From Glossina fuscipes (Eukaryota > Arthropoda > Insecta > Diptera > Glossinidae): 64,000 nucleotides of DNA. The stretch is taken from positions 13,941,293 through 14,005,292 of the forward strand of contig NW_023998416.1 of NCBI RefSeq assembly GCF_014805625.2. Direction: 5' to 3'. Positions 37,130 to 50,200 of the stretch are shown piece by piece (position 1 is the stretch's first letter; every line of letters begins with the position of its first letter). The notes below the pieces were generated by a model that had not been told where the DNA came from, ran no database searches, and was given only the letters and a program-made list of their open reading frames with translations. The position numbers and the translations under genes were made by a program.

Positions 37130-37690
37130 TTTCATACATTTGAGGGAATGAGGCGCTTCCCATCGAAAGAACACGAGTTCGTCGAGCAAGGCGCATGGAC
37201 TAGCACTTCCCAGTAAAATGCTTTTAATGTATTTGTCGTATGGTTGGGTGAATATAGAAAGGTTAAATTCGATGCTTGAACGATGTATTGTTGCAAAAAA
37301 AGACCAGTAAAAGCGGTTAATAGACGAAAAGTCATTCTCTTGCAGATCAACGGTTGGCTACACGTTGCAAAAGGACAAACTGCAAGTCGAAAAGGAAGTT
37401 TTGCCACGCCCGACCTACTCATCAAACATGGCGCCTTCCGCGTACGAAGTGTTCAGCTCGATGGAGCGCGATGTGGCTGGCACCCAGTTCGAAGGAGGGC
37501 GAAAATGGATCGATGACTGGATCTCTGCCAAATCAATATGAGCTCTTTCGCTATGTTATCGCTATTTTAGTGAAAAGCTGGCAAAAGGTTGTAGCAAATA
37601 ACGGGGAATATATTTATTAAGGTACATTCTGCCAAATTTTTCTAAATAAACTTATTTTTTAGGTGGAAAAACGATCAAAATTAATGAAAG
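37130..37690 (+). pseudogene. mariner transposase remnant, DD34D family, copy 1
   Basis: Upstream, TWTSTSQ-stop-NAF near 37195-37225 corresponds to the STSxPKxNxxG segment. The frame VNRRKVILLQINGWLHVAK (37312-37368) is the QDNxRPHVAK block with the catalytic Asp replaced by Ile (ATC, 37346-37348). After a frameshift, MAPSAYEVFSSMERDVAGTQ (37429-37488) is the APSDYHLFxSM block with Asp replaced by Ala, and GRKWIDDWISAK follows. The end SWQKVVANNGEYIY-stop (37575-37619) matches RWxKVVxxDGxYF. Against the copy at 62 kb about 30 residues are missing before QDN. The 3' flank (AGGTGGAAAAACGATCAAAA) also resembles that copy, so both belong to one family. Inactive. Confidence 0.85.
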
Positions 37691-40435
37691 AACCTATTAC
37701 TTTATGAATTTCATCTAAACAATGTAATTTGATAGTTGAATGTACGTTTACTGTACGCGATAAATAACAATAAAATATTTATCGTACCATTTTCAGCATC
37801 TCTTCAGATTCTAATAATTATTTGAGTTACAATAATCCCTAAACAGTAATAAGTTAAATGATAACTTATGCCTTTTCTCTGCCTTTCTAAACGTATAGAA
37901 TACAACAATACTTTGGACAAAGAATATTTAGAAGTAGAATAGAAAATAGAATATTTGACTTTTTATACGAAGAGCTATTGCATTTTCAATTTAACGAGTT
38001 TTCAAAGAAATGCAATAAAAACTGTGAAGAACTCGATTATATTAAGAAAACAACCGCATGTAAACATGGATTTACATGTAAACAAATACGTTTAGAGATA
38101 AACAATTATGTTGATGTATAAACGAAGATCTATCAAAATCAATCACTTCGGACTTTTACGTGCAATGTAAACGCTTGTGTTTTCGAGTGAAATCTTTTAA
38201 CAAAACCGCTGAAATCACTCCCATTGTAAACATGCTATCAAATAAATAATTCCGACTCCGATTTCTGACATTAATTAAAAACAAAAAATTGGTTGAATGC
38301 AATAATTTATTCAGAGAAAATACTGTGTGGTAGCAACAGAACTTGACGACTAGTCATGCTTATGCAATTGGGTTACATTAAATGGTTCCTTCTTTTGCGC
38401 TCACAACGATAACAATGAGAATATTGGGAACACAAAATGAGGTATGAAGAGGCAACAAACTAGGTATAAGCTTTAAAGAATTTTACCGATTAGAATAAGT
38501 GATGTTTAAATGCTATAACCATTTTCAGTTCAGTGATAACATATATGTCAAATATGTCATATGGCTTTACGAGATATTAGAATAATCATCAGTGCTTGTT
38601 TCGGTTTGGATGTGATGTTTCTATACTGAGAGCACTCGTTATGAAAAGAGTGTTGTGTGCAATGTGAGCCACAAAATGTTTTCCTCAGTTCTAGTTTTGT
38701 TGAATCAGTTCCTTCAGTTGAATTAATTACTTGGCAAACAACAAAAATAATGAAACTCTTCTCTCTAGCATAAAACCATTCCTTAAAAATAACTATTTTT
38801 TCTGTTGTCAAAAAGTAAAATCTATTAGCTTTAGGTTCATGGAAACCCCTCCACTTGATGGGTAAACTTTGTCAATTATCACAGTTGCCTTATAGACGAA
38901 AATATGCAAACTATCGGAGATTGTTTTAGTGTGTTCTGCATAATGGGTGTATCTAACAACAGATCGCGCCTATTTTTGAATTTCACATTTTTAATCGATC
39001 AGGGAATGTTTGTGCCGAGTTTCAGCACCCTATCTACATTTCTGCGACTGAGACGATCGAAAAAAATTTTGATGGGCTTTCACAGAAATAGTGACACGAC
39101 ATCACATTTGGATCAAAACATCAAAAGTTAGCCTCTCCCAGGCGTATATCTTTGCTGCATTGTATCACTATAAACCAATATATATATATATATATATATA
39201 AGATATCGACTTACTTGCGCTCAATTTTTAAAATCAAAAACACGACAAATTTTGTGTAAAGGAGTCTGCGACCAAAATTCTCATTTCGATTAAGAAAATA
39301 AAAACCTGAGAAAAATTGGGCGGATTGACTTGAGATGCTTGAAGAAGACTCAACGATTCACCAAAAATTGCTGCACTTGACTTTAGCTGCGATGAAAAAA
39401 TCGAAAGAGAATAGTATGGAATAATTTGGAGCAAAAAAAAAAAAAAAAAAAAAAAAAACATTGCGCTTAGCTTGCCTCAATGCAAAGTGCCAAGCATATG
39501 AATAGCAAATTTAAATATATTTGTAACTTTAATCCTATTGTTTGGCAGCTGACTAAAGTTGGAATCAGTTTTTCAGAATTGTTGTTTATTATGATTCCAA
39601 TTAGTCTGCTGAGAAATTTTGAAGGCCTAGTCGCAGCATTGAAATCTCGTGACAATTAAAGTTAAAGGGAACGACAAAAAGCAAAACACAATTGAATTAG
39701 GTATTGGTGCGCAGATATGTTTGCAAGAGATAACAACAATAGAGTACAGATAGACAGATAAAAAGACAGAGCACAAAAACGAATATGACGGTTACATAAG
39801 TAACACCGAAAACAGCAACGAGTACAAACCAACAAACCTAAATTGCTGTTATTGATGTTAATGACTGGTACCACATCTGTGTAACCATCTAACAAACGAT
39901 ATTAACATTGATGCCTGAAGGGTGTGTATTTTTAAAACAAAAGAAAGTTCCTATATTTTATGATCAGCATGAGTGTTATCTATAGATCGATAAAAGTTTC
40001 ACGCCTATGAAATATGCAAAGTGTCAATAACGCTTGCAGGGTACCATAAAAATTTTGCGAAATTTTTGCGAATACTGAACTCATAGATGTATTGTATATG
40101 CCGCAGTTTGTCAGTTAAGTTTCTATTAGTTCCTTAAATAGTAACGAATAATGGATGCACTGTTCAACTCCCTAGAAGAGGAACCTTGAGCGGTAAGCAC
40201 GGACGGTTATTATGAAGTGTGAAGAAATTTTTTTCTTCCCCTGATATAAATAATATTGTAATCGATATGTCGTAGCACTATGGGAACTGTTAGAAGTTTG
40301 AATCTTCAATACGGTAGTTGCTGCACAAAAACTTAATTACGTCGTGGCGGACGTTTAACACGTAAATTTGGGAGGAAAAATATAAAGAAAAAAAAAAAAA
40401 TAAATAAATAAACGCCTCGGCTTAGCATTAAGTTT
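37691..40435. other. AT-rich non-coding stretch
   Basis: Contains an AT repeat (39178-39200) and a 25-bp poly-A (39435-39459). Frames at 38557-38811, 38904-39131 and 39234-39895 have no recognisable features. Confidence 0.5.
39178..39200. repeat. (TA)n microsatellite
   Basis: Eleven TA units. Confidence 0.95.
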
Positions 40436-40686
40436 ACTACATCACCTTACGATAATTCACACAACAATTTTCCGAAATAAGACATTGTGTGGGTAGTAAT
40501 CGGAGAAGTGATCCGATCAGAGCTATTTTCAACAACTTCTGCCCTCCACCCAAAATATATCTGTGTACGTAAAAAACAAGACGGACAAAGGACAAACAGA
40601 CAAGCTTAGCTTGGTATAATAAAAGGTGAGTCTATCTACATCCCCATAAACTTAATATGCTTTGCATTAAAAGTGGTATAGCATAC
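40436..40686 (-). mobile_element. inverted-end non-coding element (TIR-1), minus orientation
   Basis: Left end CTACATCACCTTACGATAATTC, right end AAGTGGTATAGCATAC. Inside are GTGATCCGATCAGAGCTATTTTC, AAGACGGACAAAGGACAAACAGACAAGC, GTATAATAAAAGGTGAGTC and CCCATAAACTTAATATGC, in family order. Confidence 0.7.
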
Positions 40687-41649
40687 AAAACTAACTGCAT
40701 TAAGGTTCAGAAAAAGAACATAATTTTTTACTCGGAACTTTTCTCACTTGGCACCGCGAATTACATGTATGTCATTGATCTCAGATTGATTTTGGAAGAA
40801 CAGGAAGAAGAATATTTTTAAGCTAAATAGCGTAGAGGCTAATAAGTAACTATAAAGTGATTTGGTAGTTGAAGCAACTGTTTATTTAATAAATAATAAT
40901 AAGTAACCGATTAAATCATTGAATAAAGAATCTCTGCATGAGACGTAAAACGGTTGTGCAGAGGGAAAATTGCAAAATATTTCTTACGAATTTAGTTTGA
41001 ATAAAAGTGGTTTGTGTCTTCTCCGGCCGCGGTCTGCTATTATGTAAAACTTTTTATTAATTTTATAACTCATTGCAAGTTTTACTCATCAATTTTAATA
41101 ATGCACATAATCTGCTTTCTATGTCCAATTCGCTGAATAATGAAAATTGGAAATTACCCAACACTACGACATTTAGGAGACAACTGTCCTAACATTTCTG
41201 CATGTTTGCGAAGAGTGAGAACATATTTCGGTCTGCGTCTCACGTGCTTTCAACTCTTGATCGTATTTTAATGTTTTCTATTTTTTTTCCTACCTTCTTC
41301 AAGATCCCTAAAGTAGGTTTGTGAAACACTAGGCGATGAGTTCCAAGCTTTTAATTATTACAAAATCGAAAATAAGATAAGACTTTAAATGGAGTTTAAT
41401 CACCTAATCACACATTTCTAGATTATAGTAAACAAAACAGTTGTGCTTGTGGATAAAAGGGACATTTGTTTCGATAACTTTTTTTATGTTTTTTGAAGCT
41501 TTTATAGATACTAAAAAATGTTTTCTTACATATTTTATATGAAACTTGAATGCTACTCCTTTTGATAGATATGATGTATGCTCCATGGTACGGTTGAATA
41601 CTTTATTTTCCGTTGTCCTAGATTGGAGTCCTACATAAACAGGTATTCC
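40687..41649. other. AT-rich non-coding stretch
   Basis: Nothing recognised. The 41404-41736 minus-strand frame runs into the neighbouring repeat and is not a gene. Confidence 0.5.
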
Positions 41650-41888
41650 CTTTTCGCACAATGTGCTAAGATCCGAACCATTTTCAATAGCGTTCATTCT
41701 TGAGTCGAAACACATCAGTGTACTAAACTTCATCAAAATGACTGAAAAATTTCGTCCTCTCGGCCGAAAATAAGAAAAAAGGCGGATAGATGGACAGACC
41801 AGCGCCTATCACAAATCCTTTCGGATTGCAAATTGCACTTAACACACTTACCCTGTCTTGCCTTGCACCACAAGTGACGTAGGGTATA
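41650..41888 (-). mobile_element. inverted-end non-coding element (TIR-1), minus orientation
   Basis: Contains AGATCCGAACCATTTTCAATAG, ATTCTTGAGTCGAAACACATC, CATCAAAATGACTGAAAAAT, the GGCGGATAGATGGACAGACC tract and CTTGCACCACAAGTG, ending ACGTAGGGTATA. The left terminus is missing. It faces the plus copy that begins 26 bp further on. Confidence 0.7.
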
Positions 41889-41913
41889 ATTAAGGAAAGT
41901 TACATGCAATATT

Positions 41914-42156
41914 TATACCCTACACTATTTGCTTTACGGGAAATATTAAGTTTGTGCGGATTTAGTTAACATCCGCAGAAGGACTTAGGATAGATCCATT
42001 TTTGCTTATACCGATGGATTCAGAATCATTTCTTGATCCAATCAGAGTTTGTCTGTATTCTGTTTGAATTGTTTTTAGGAAAATGGATTGTCGTGGAACA
42101 TTTTTCCAATCACTTCCCATATGAAGTCTTCTTTCGACAATGCTATAGGCAAAAAA
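41914..42156 (+). mobile_element. inverted-end non-coding element (TIR-1), plus orientation, truncated
   Basis: Begins ATACCCTACACTATTTGC, the best-kept left end in the window. It continues ATTAAGTTTGTGCGGATTTA, GATAGATCCATTTTTGC, ATACCGATGGATTCAGAATC and GAACATTTTTCCAATCACTTCC. The CTGTCCGTCTG tract is reduced to TCTGTATTCTG, and the copy runs out into a poly-A run at about 42155. Confidence 0.7.
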
Positions 42157-43809
42157 AAAAAAAAAAATTGCAATTTTCAAAATTCCTCGACAAAAATCGC
42201 CTCTTAGTAAAAAAGATTTTTGTTATGATATTTTGTTATTAATCTGGTGGTCTTGAAAAATTGAAATGATCATCGAGCTGTACGGGAGAGAACTAACTAA
42301 CATGTTATAAACTCATAACAAGAAACCATAAAAATGTATGCCATGGTTTTCGAATTTGACGAGAGGAGGCGACAGAAAATTTGTTATAGATTTTTCTTTT
42401 CAGATTAGGAAATGATAGAGAATGAAAAGAAAGAAGAAGAGAAGAGTTCCATCCCATCCAGAAGCATAAGCCTTGTGCGTTTAACGCATTTCTTTTCATC
42501 ACAGGAATTTTATGGCATAACAAGAAACGAGTAGGAAGAATTAAGAGATTAACAGTACGATACGTTTTGTGTAAAGTCGCATAAAAAATGTTCAACTGCG
42601 GAATCATTCAGGAGATTAATAAGTTGCAAATTGGGTCGAACTTCGCCGGTAGTACTTCTGCATAAATAAATGCTGCGTATAGAGATCGCAAATGAAGATT
42701 TGTATCAACTGAGTGCACTTTTTACTATCTCTACTTAAATATAAACTTACACACACACACACACACACACATACGTACAAACTCATGCACACATTTATTA
42801 GTGAAAAGGAACAGAAAACTTATAAGTACAAAAGCCTTCAGGCACATTTGCGCATATAACGTATACATATGTAAAAACTTGCATACATTAATAAAACCTA
42901 CAAAGTTATTTTGCTTTAAACCGGCTTTTTACTGAAACTTTAATCTTCTAACGAGCGAAAGTGAAATGAATCACTTGACTTTGATAAATATTTTTTATCT
43001 TAATATGAGTCAAAAAGCAAAGAAAAAAAAAAAAAAAAGAAGAAAAACAGAAACAGAAATACTGTTCATGTGTGTGTGCGTTACATTTAGTTCAGTTGGT
43101 TGATAAGCTCGCGTTTATATAAAAAGTTTGGTCGAATGACGCCAATTGGCATCTACCGGTATTACTCCTGTGCAAATTCATTTGACTTTTCATACATTTT
43201 CTTATATTTTTTCTTCCTCTACTAAAAAAAAAAAAAAAAAAAAAAAAGAAAGAAAAAATCCATGATTTATGTGCAGCGCACTATTGATTGCAGTATCCAT
43301 ATATCCATATATATATATATATATAAAGCACGTATACCAACAAGATTGTTTCAGTTCTGCAATATTTCATTAAAAAATGTTACATGTTTTGCAATAATTA
43401 TTTATCTGTTTTTGTGTTTTAATTGGTTACTAATAGATGTATAAGCGTACGTGAGAATATGTAAATCCATGTAGCGCTGCTACTTATGCATTGGTCTTAA
43501 TTACGTTATTTTAGACTTGATTTTTAACTCACTTAACACTGCGTAGTTGCGTTCACATTTTTTTCTACCAATCATGTTTTTAGTCCTCAGTTGCATTAAA
43601 GAGATAAAGTTTTGAAGAAGAAAAAGCAAAGAAGAAAGAGATTAAAGAAATCTATCTGATACGAACCTAACACGGGAAAAGAAGCATTTTTTATATAATT
43701 TAGAAAATTTTATCCGGCTACTAATGTACCCGTATGTGCACTTCTATGACTTAACCTTGAATAGTAAATGATTTCATTTTTCAGTAATGTTGGAGCTTGT
43801 GCGAACCTA
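42157..43809. other. AT-rich non-coding stretch
   Basis: Holds a CA microsatellite (42749-42771), poly-A runs (43023-43040 and 43226-43246) and a TA run (43308-43325). A minus-strand frame at 42305-42607 is unrecognised. Confidence 0.5.
42749..42771. repeat. (AC)n microsatellite
   Basis: Eleven AC units. Confidence 0.95.
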
Positions 43810-44056
43810 TTGTCTTATTCATCATACGGCCTCATATGCGAAGTGGTCGCAAAAGTGATCCGTTCGGCCTTCAGTTGAAACACATCATCTGAATATATGA
43901 AAAATTGTAACCGATAGATTGAACACAGGAAAATAAGACGGACGGACGGAAGGAATGAAAGACAATTTTAAATCGTTTTAAAAAGTGATTCTGAATCGAC
44001 CAGTATAATAAAAGGTGGGTATATCTGCATTCGCTTACGCCACTCATGGGTTAGCA
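43810..44056 (-). mobile_element. inverted-end non-coding element (TIR-1), minus orientation
   Basis: Contains TCATCATACGGCCTCATATGC, AAAGTGATCCGTTCGGCC, TTGAAACACATCATCTG, the AAGACGGACGGACGG tract, AAAAAGTGATTCTGAATCG, ACCAGTATAATAAAAGGTGG and TCTGCATTCGCTTACGCCACT. The right terminal repeat is eroded. Confidence 0.65.
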
Positions 44057-47000
44057 ATTGCCATGCACTGCATTGTTCTAGATTGTTGCTTCGGCTTTTG
44101 TAAACGGCCGATTAAATGAATTGCATCGAGTATTATACTCCTGTCGTACTAAACGAAAAGCAATATAAGACCTTAAGCAAGGTTTTGAGATTCTTCACTT
44201 TATGATATTTTTTGTAAACTCATTTCTTAGATAAGCTTTATATTACCAAATTTTCGTACACTTCTCTGCTATAGTTTGTAATTCAAAATTGTTCGATTAT
44301 TGCCGGTACAACTAATTCTCGTTGCAATCGCATGAGATAGAGATGTTGCAGGGGTAAGGATGGATGAACATGTAACTTTAAGTTGACTTCAATAATTGTT
44401 ATCTCTAATATCTTTCAAATTAATTTCATACCAATTGATTATGAATGCAGAGGTAAAATACAAAAAATTAACAAAACTTACAAAAAATTGTTTACCGAAC
44501 TAAGGGATATTTGAACACTTTGCAGCATTTTCTCTCCATTGCACTCGCAAACACATTTGACCGACTCCTTTTCTCGACAGCCACGATTCACCACCCCATG
44601 TCGCCCCGAGCAGATTTTATTCTTCGTAACCTTCGACACTACAAAACATATAACGAAGATGGCAATTTGTCCTGAAGCATTTTTAAATAGTCGTACATGA
44701 GGATTTCCGTTTCTATGCTTTGCCAGGAAACTTTTTTTAATGCTTAGTTTAAAACATTGAAAAACACTATTGGTTTCCATTACTTTCACAACACTTTCTG
44801 ATATTGCTTTAGCAGGAAACATTAGCAGATTTTATGTTCTCCGGCCTTTTCGTTACATTGTGTTGAGTAGTAGACCGTTTATCATAAAACTGAATATTTT
44901 GAAAAGGATTTAAGCAAATTTTTAATGACAAATTGCTGTTTCCTCATTACTAAGCTCAAAATATAAACGATGCCATACATGTTGATAAATCTCTCCACGA
45001 GGGGAAGGCAACATACTTTTCACTTTACACATTCGTTCGATAATGTGCTTTTAAGCCATCCCGAAAGCAATTTGAGAAAACCTTTCAATAAGTGAATATA
45101 TTTCCATAAACTCTCACGTCCCATATGCGTAGCTTGCAAGCTAGGCAAACTTCATTCAAGACATGCGGAAGAAACGGTTAAAGTAGTTAATATATCGGAC
45201 ACTTGTAAACGAAATGCACCAGTCAATGAATCTGATTCGGAATTTCGAAGCCTGACTTTGAAAAGGAAATGTAAATATTGATGGAAGAGAGATTGGTAAG
45301 CATTGACCGATTGGTAACTAAATGTTATCAAGGATTCTTGGAAACTCATCTCAGGAAGAGAAGAAAGAAAACGAAAATCAAGAAGAGGGTTGGACTACCT
45401 AATAATGAAATGCAGAAGGATGAAAAAGTTGTATCTTGCACGAACACTTAAATTTCTTAATAGTGTAGAGTTGCAGGTATGCAAGCTCCTTGAATGCTGC
45501 TTCGCTGTATTTATAATTGTAATTAAACTCCACAGATCACACTTAAGAAATGAATCGTTGACATCATCCTCAAATACTAAGGTGTTCTTCTCTCGTTAAT
45601 TAATACATAATTCAACGAAATTGTTCAAGGCCCTTTACAAATTTAAACACAAATACAAATTTGTATACAATGCTTTTATGCTCCGTCTTATTCATGTGTA
45701 CAACTTTTGCGTTTTCTTTTTTAAAAGCTTTTCGTTTGTTTTTATTAAATTATATTTCTTTGTACGAGATATCTTAGCAAAGACAAATTCATTGCCTCGT
45801 TTTGTAAGTGATCTATATGACTATAGATGGCGCCAGGTATTAATCATAATTTATTTTATTTATTTCATTCAAAATCTCTTTGTACGTAAATAAGATAAGC
45901 ATCAAGTAATAGAAAATGAGAAAAATCATTAAATAATAAATAATTTTTTAATAAAAGATAAATAAATGCCTAAGAATATAATGACAATTCAGGGGCAAGT
46001 CCTTCTTCCCGATGGTGTGTCTTGTACATTAACCACTAGCCCATGCGATAGCTAATCGATTCTATAGCAATTTATCTTTATGTTTTTAAGGTGAAAGACA
46101 AGAAGAAAGACAATACGCAACAACTGCAGATTAAGACTAAAAATTGTTTTCTTTTCTTAACAATGCTGCTGTCAAGTATATCGAAAGTAAAAATAGATCG
46201 CATTTCGTTTACGTAATTCAAAAATAATGTAAAAAGCGACAATAATTCAAATCCCGTTCTTGGAGCCTTGATTTTCTATTGATTGTAATCAAGGTCTGGG
46301 TATAAAGGATTGGGGTAAGGTCTACACGACTTCGCCCAATACACTTATTCATCGACTTTCGTGATTATGCATCAAGTATTATGCAGTATTTTCTTGTAAA
46401 GGAAAACTTTTCACCTAAGCCCGCTCGTTGGACGATGCTCAAAATGCCGGCTGACGCAATCCAAGCTTAACACAGTTCATTTCCTTATTAAAGATTTTCT
46501 TACTCTTTACCTGCTTTTGTCATAAAGAACTACAAGTTAGACTGTTGCCTTATAAGAGCAAACTTTTCACGAGAGTCCACCTATATATACCCTATATGAG
46601 TTCTCAAGTTCTATATGTTTCCTAAGGTTAGTTGAATGCTACTACGGATCAATTGCAAAGTCGCGAAAGGAATTTTCGCAAACCACTTTTGGCAGTGGCG
46701 TTCTGTCTATTCATTACCTCCGTAGGCACGCAATATATTTTTTCTTGCTTGAATATTATTTTCATCTTTTTGCTTTGTAATAAAAGTGAAGTGCATCGGA
46801 AATTCCGCTTTCGATTTTCCATATTCCCAACACAGGCATTGCTACCTCAACTATCAAATATACGAAGACAATGCGTCTTAAATGTGAACTTGGCTGCCTA
46901 AGGATGCGATTAAATCCACTATTGGGAAAACATGATATGAAAAACCCAACAATTCAACTGTGTGAAACATCAACATCTTGACGGCCATAAACCGACTTTC

Positions 47001-47060
47001 TTTTTGAGCAGTGACGCTATGTGCTTTGTTCGTTTCAAACAAAGTGCTTAAATGTAAATA
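44057..47060. other. AT-rich non-coding stretch with unexplained frames
   Basis: A minus-strand frame at 44822-44478 (114 codons) has a short hydrophobic segment (about residues 52-64) and a Cys cluster near its end, but matches no family I know. Other frames (45390-45599, 45621-45893, 46632-46901 plus) are also unrecognised. I see no repeats of the listed families here. Confidence 0.4.
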
Positions 47061-47275
47061 ATGTCCGACAAGACCTACAAGGAAGAATTAAAACGAAAAG
47101 ATATTTCACTTGAAGGAAATTATGTATAAATTTTAAATCGTACGAAACGTGGAGAGAAAACTTCATCAGTTGCTGAAGCGATGAATTGCAACAAAGCAAC
47201 AAAGTTCGATTAAATATTGAAAGATAAAAGAGAAATTTTATTGATCTATAAGAGGGAATTACCGAGTAATTGAAT
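47061..47275 (+). pseudogene. pogo/Tigger-type transposase remnant (CENP-B-like helix-turn-helix)
   Basis: A single frame from ATG at 47061 encodes a basic start (KRKDISLEGNYV), a stop, then ILNRTKRGEKTSSVAEAMNC and NKATKFD, a second stop, and ILKDKREILLIYKRELP before the final stop. The spacing and residues match the CENP-B N-terminal domain of pogo/Tigger/jerky proteins, roughly KRKxLxLExKxxIL then KxxVAxxxxVxxSTxxxILKxKxxIL. That domain binds transposon ends or centromeric DNA. The frame is otherwise unshifted, so decay is by point mutation. No DDE domain follows. It could be a pogo-class element fragment or a pseudogene of a domesticated relative. Confidence 0.6.
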
Positions 47276-50200
47276 ATAAGTTGGAAGTTAATTCACTTTT
47301 TCATTTATTTATGTTTTTGAAACCTAAAGAAAAAAAATTACTATTCACAAATATATTTATTCAAATTTAGGTTAGGTCTATTTAGGCGTAAATTATGTTA
47401 TCCTATATGTTGATTCATAATAGTCTAAATGAAAATAAAAAAAAATTTGCTTATAAAACGGTTTTCTGACAGCACGGTAGGAATTGACAGTGTTAAGTAA
47501 GGGACGCCTGTACATATATATGTATATATATATATATATATGTATATGTACATTTATAGAGAGGTTGATATACATTTATAAAGATATATATATATATCTT
47601 TGGTGGAATGAAGAAATTTGTTTTTGAATGTTTTGGTAGAAAAAACAAGGTCACAACTTCGTACAGGAAGTAGAGATTTTCTATTTTTGTCCTTTTGCTT
47701 CTAGCATTTACAAATAGGTACAGGCGGCCTCGCGAAATACATGTGTTCGAAGATAGACGTAGGATATGTCCCTTTGTTTTCAGTTCCAATTCCCCATTGA
47801 GCAGAGAATAAGACAAAGAAAATAAGCAAAAACCAAAAAAAAAAAAAATAAAAAATGGCAAAAAAATGAGTTTAAATCTTCTACCGACATACATGTCGTT
47901 GCGGAAATAGGCTTTATGTGTTCGAAGCCACTTTCCGCCGGGTGCTGTCACAATAGCTAGGGTTGCCCTAATAAATATTAAAAATCAACAGACAATGTTC
48001 CGGACAATGTCACAAGACACGAAAACCGTTTTCAAATGTTTTTTCAATAACAATTTAGAAAAATGGTTTGTATGAGCTGCAGATTAAACGATGCAAGTGT
48101 TAATTATTTATTCAAAGAGGAAGAAGAAGAAAATTGTTTCATTTCATTCATTGCCATCTGCGTTTGCGGCATTAGTTTAAAAGCATTTTTTATCCTATTT
48201 TGTGCGCCTCTTGGCCTCTTAGTCCCTCTTCACTGTATACACTCGTGCCATATATGCGCACAATGCGCGCTCTATGTTAAAAGGATAGAGAAAAAAAAAG
48301 AAAAAGAAACGGTTAATGGCTGCATAATTTAACGATAATATTAGAAAATGACACCCACGAGTAGGAGAAAACTAAGCTCAAAAATTTTTTTCTTTTGTCC
48401 TGCATCAACGGATGTGTGAAGGTTAAGTAAATTATTCTCACTCGCAGATGTTTGTAATTACCTGAGGTTGAACGTAGTGTTAATGAGTTTTTTTTTTTTT
48501 ACCTCTTTCACTTACTTGCCGGTCTTCCTTTTTACTCAGAGAGAGCTTAAAGCTTAAGAAAAACGTAAATTCGAAAAACGATATTTTCTTCCATTAAGGA
48601 CAGGAATCGCAAATGCTCGGATACCGAAGATTACGCAATAGTTTCTTGAAATTACATCTGCAAAAGTAATCGAATATTTCGAGCCATCTATGGGCCATTA
48701 CAACTCTTACGAGGGGAAGAACCCAGACAGTAGCTTGAATTTTAATGTTTCGCGGATCTCTTTTGAAAGCATATGTAAACCCCTGCTTACAAGCTAAAGA
48801 ATTAAAAAAACTTCTTACCTGAGGTGCTAAAGGTGCTTCACTGTTAACTGTGGTTATGCTCTTTCTTTCTGCTTCACGTCTATCTTAAAAGATAAAGGAT
48901 TAGTAAGAATTAAAAGAAGTAGAAGTAAATGCGCTAAAGCCCCTTCCGAGTAAGTTGCAAAGGGATTTACTTCATGACCAATGGCAGGTGTTTAAGTAGC
49001 ATGCCACGTTACGTAATGGCGCCTGTAGCGATCCAGGACACTTTAAACAGCCAATGCCGGAAACTTCTTCCTTAGTTCTGAGAAGGAGTGAAAAATGAAT
49101 ACGAGCCAATAGTTCTCGTGCTACAGTTTCAGCACGATCAGCGTAGCTCTTTGGAAGAATTTGCAACCGCGTCAGCTACCCTACAATTAAGGCCCGAGCA
49201 ACTGCCGAGGAATTGCAACAATGTTCACACAACCAATCATAGGGTTATATAACAATGCAATAATAGAAGTTTTTGCAAGACAAGCTCTGAGTAGACACTC
49301 TATCGTATATAATATAAATAACGAGTCGGTGTTGATCGGCAATTGATTGTGTTATCGTTCTTGATACTGTCTGCTTATGCTATATTCTTTGCTGCTTCTG
49401 TAATTGTTGTTGTTCTAGTTCGATTGTTGTTTGCTTTGTTTGTTGCCGGTTTTACTTCTGCTCCAAATACCGTTACTTATTCTCTGCTATTGCGGTTATT
49501 GTCGGCGATTCTAATTCAACGGCGGTTGCTGGGGTTTTTTCTTTTGCCATAGTTTTTGTTGTGGTTTTCTTTCTTTTGTCACTGTTTTCTTTTGATTTCT
49601 GCACAATAAATAAAAAGAAGAAATTATTGATGATTCCAACTAATTTTTCTGATATATTCAATTTATTAGGTTATGTTGACATCATTATTCCAATACTAAT
49701 AATAGCTAATTAAACAAAGGCAATTGTTGTTATTAGTATTCTATTTGTTGTTTACAGCCCACGAGCGCAAAATCTCTACGATTTAATGGTTTGTGTTGCC
49801 TTTGCTCCATCCCACTCTTTTCAAAACAAAGTGAAAAGATCGCATGTGAATTCGAAGCACGTGCAAATGCAGATTTTTGTTCTTTTAATCCCGAAACACA
49901 AGGCTAATGTCATTTTTCACAGATAGCAACATTTTCGCTTTGGGTAGTAGAGAATTGAGTTTGAAGTTGAGAAAATTTATAATCAAATTTGGACGATTGT
50001 GTGATGCCTATTACATAAGCTGCTAAGCTAAGAGTTAACAAGATTTTTTCATATTAAAGAAAATTATCAGATGACGATTAGAGATATCGCAGACAACATG
50101 CGATCTCCTTTTCGTTTCATACAGTCGAAAAGACGATATGAAACTCGAACGCTTCTCTTCACGACGAAGCATCTTCCATACTTTGTTGGTTTATCGGGAT

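Noticed and set aside
41404..41736. 110-codon minus-strand frame
   Set aside because: Its first part lies inside a TIR-1 repeat copy and the rest is AT-rich.
47493..47951. The longest open frame in the window, 152 codons on the minus strand
   Set aside because: Most of it translates poly-T, AT microsatellite and other biased DNA (runs of Phe, and Tyr-Ile repeats). No domain is visible.
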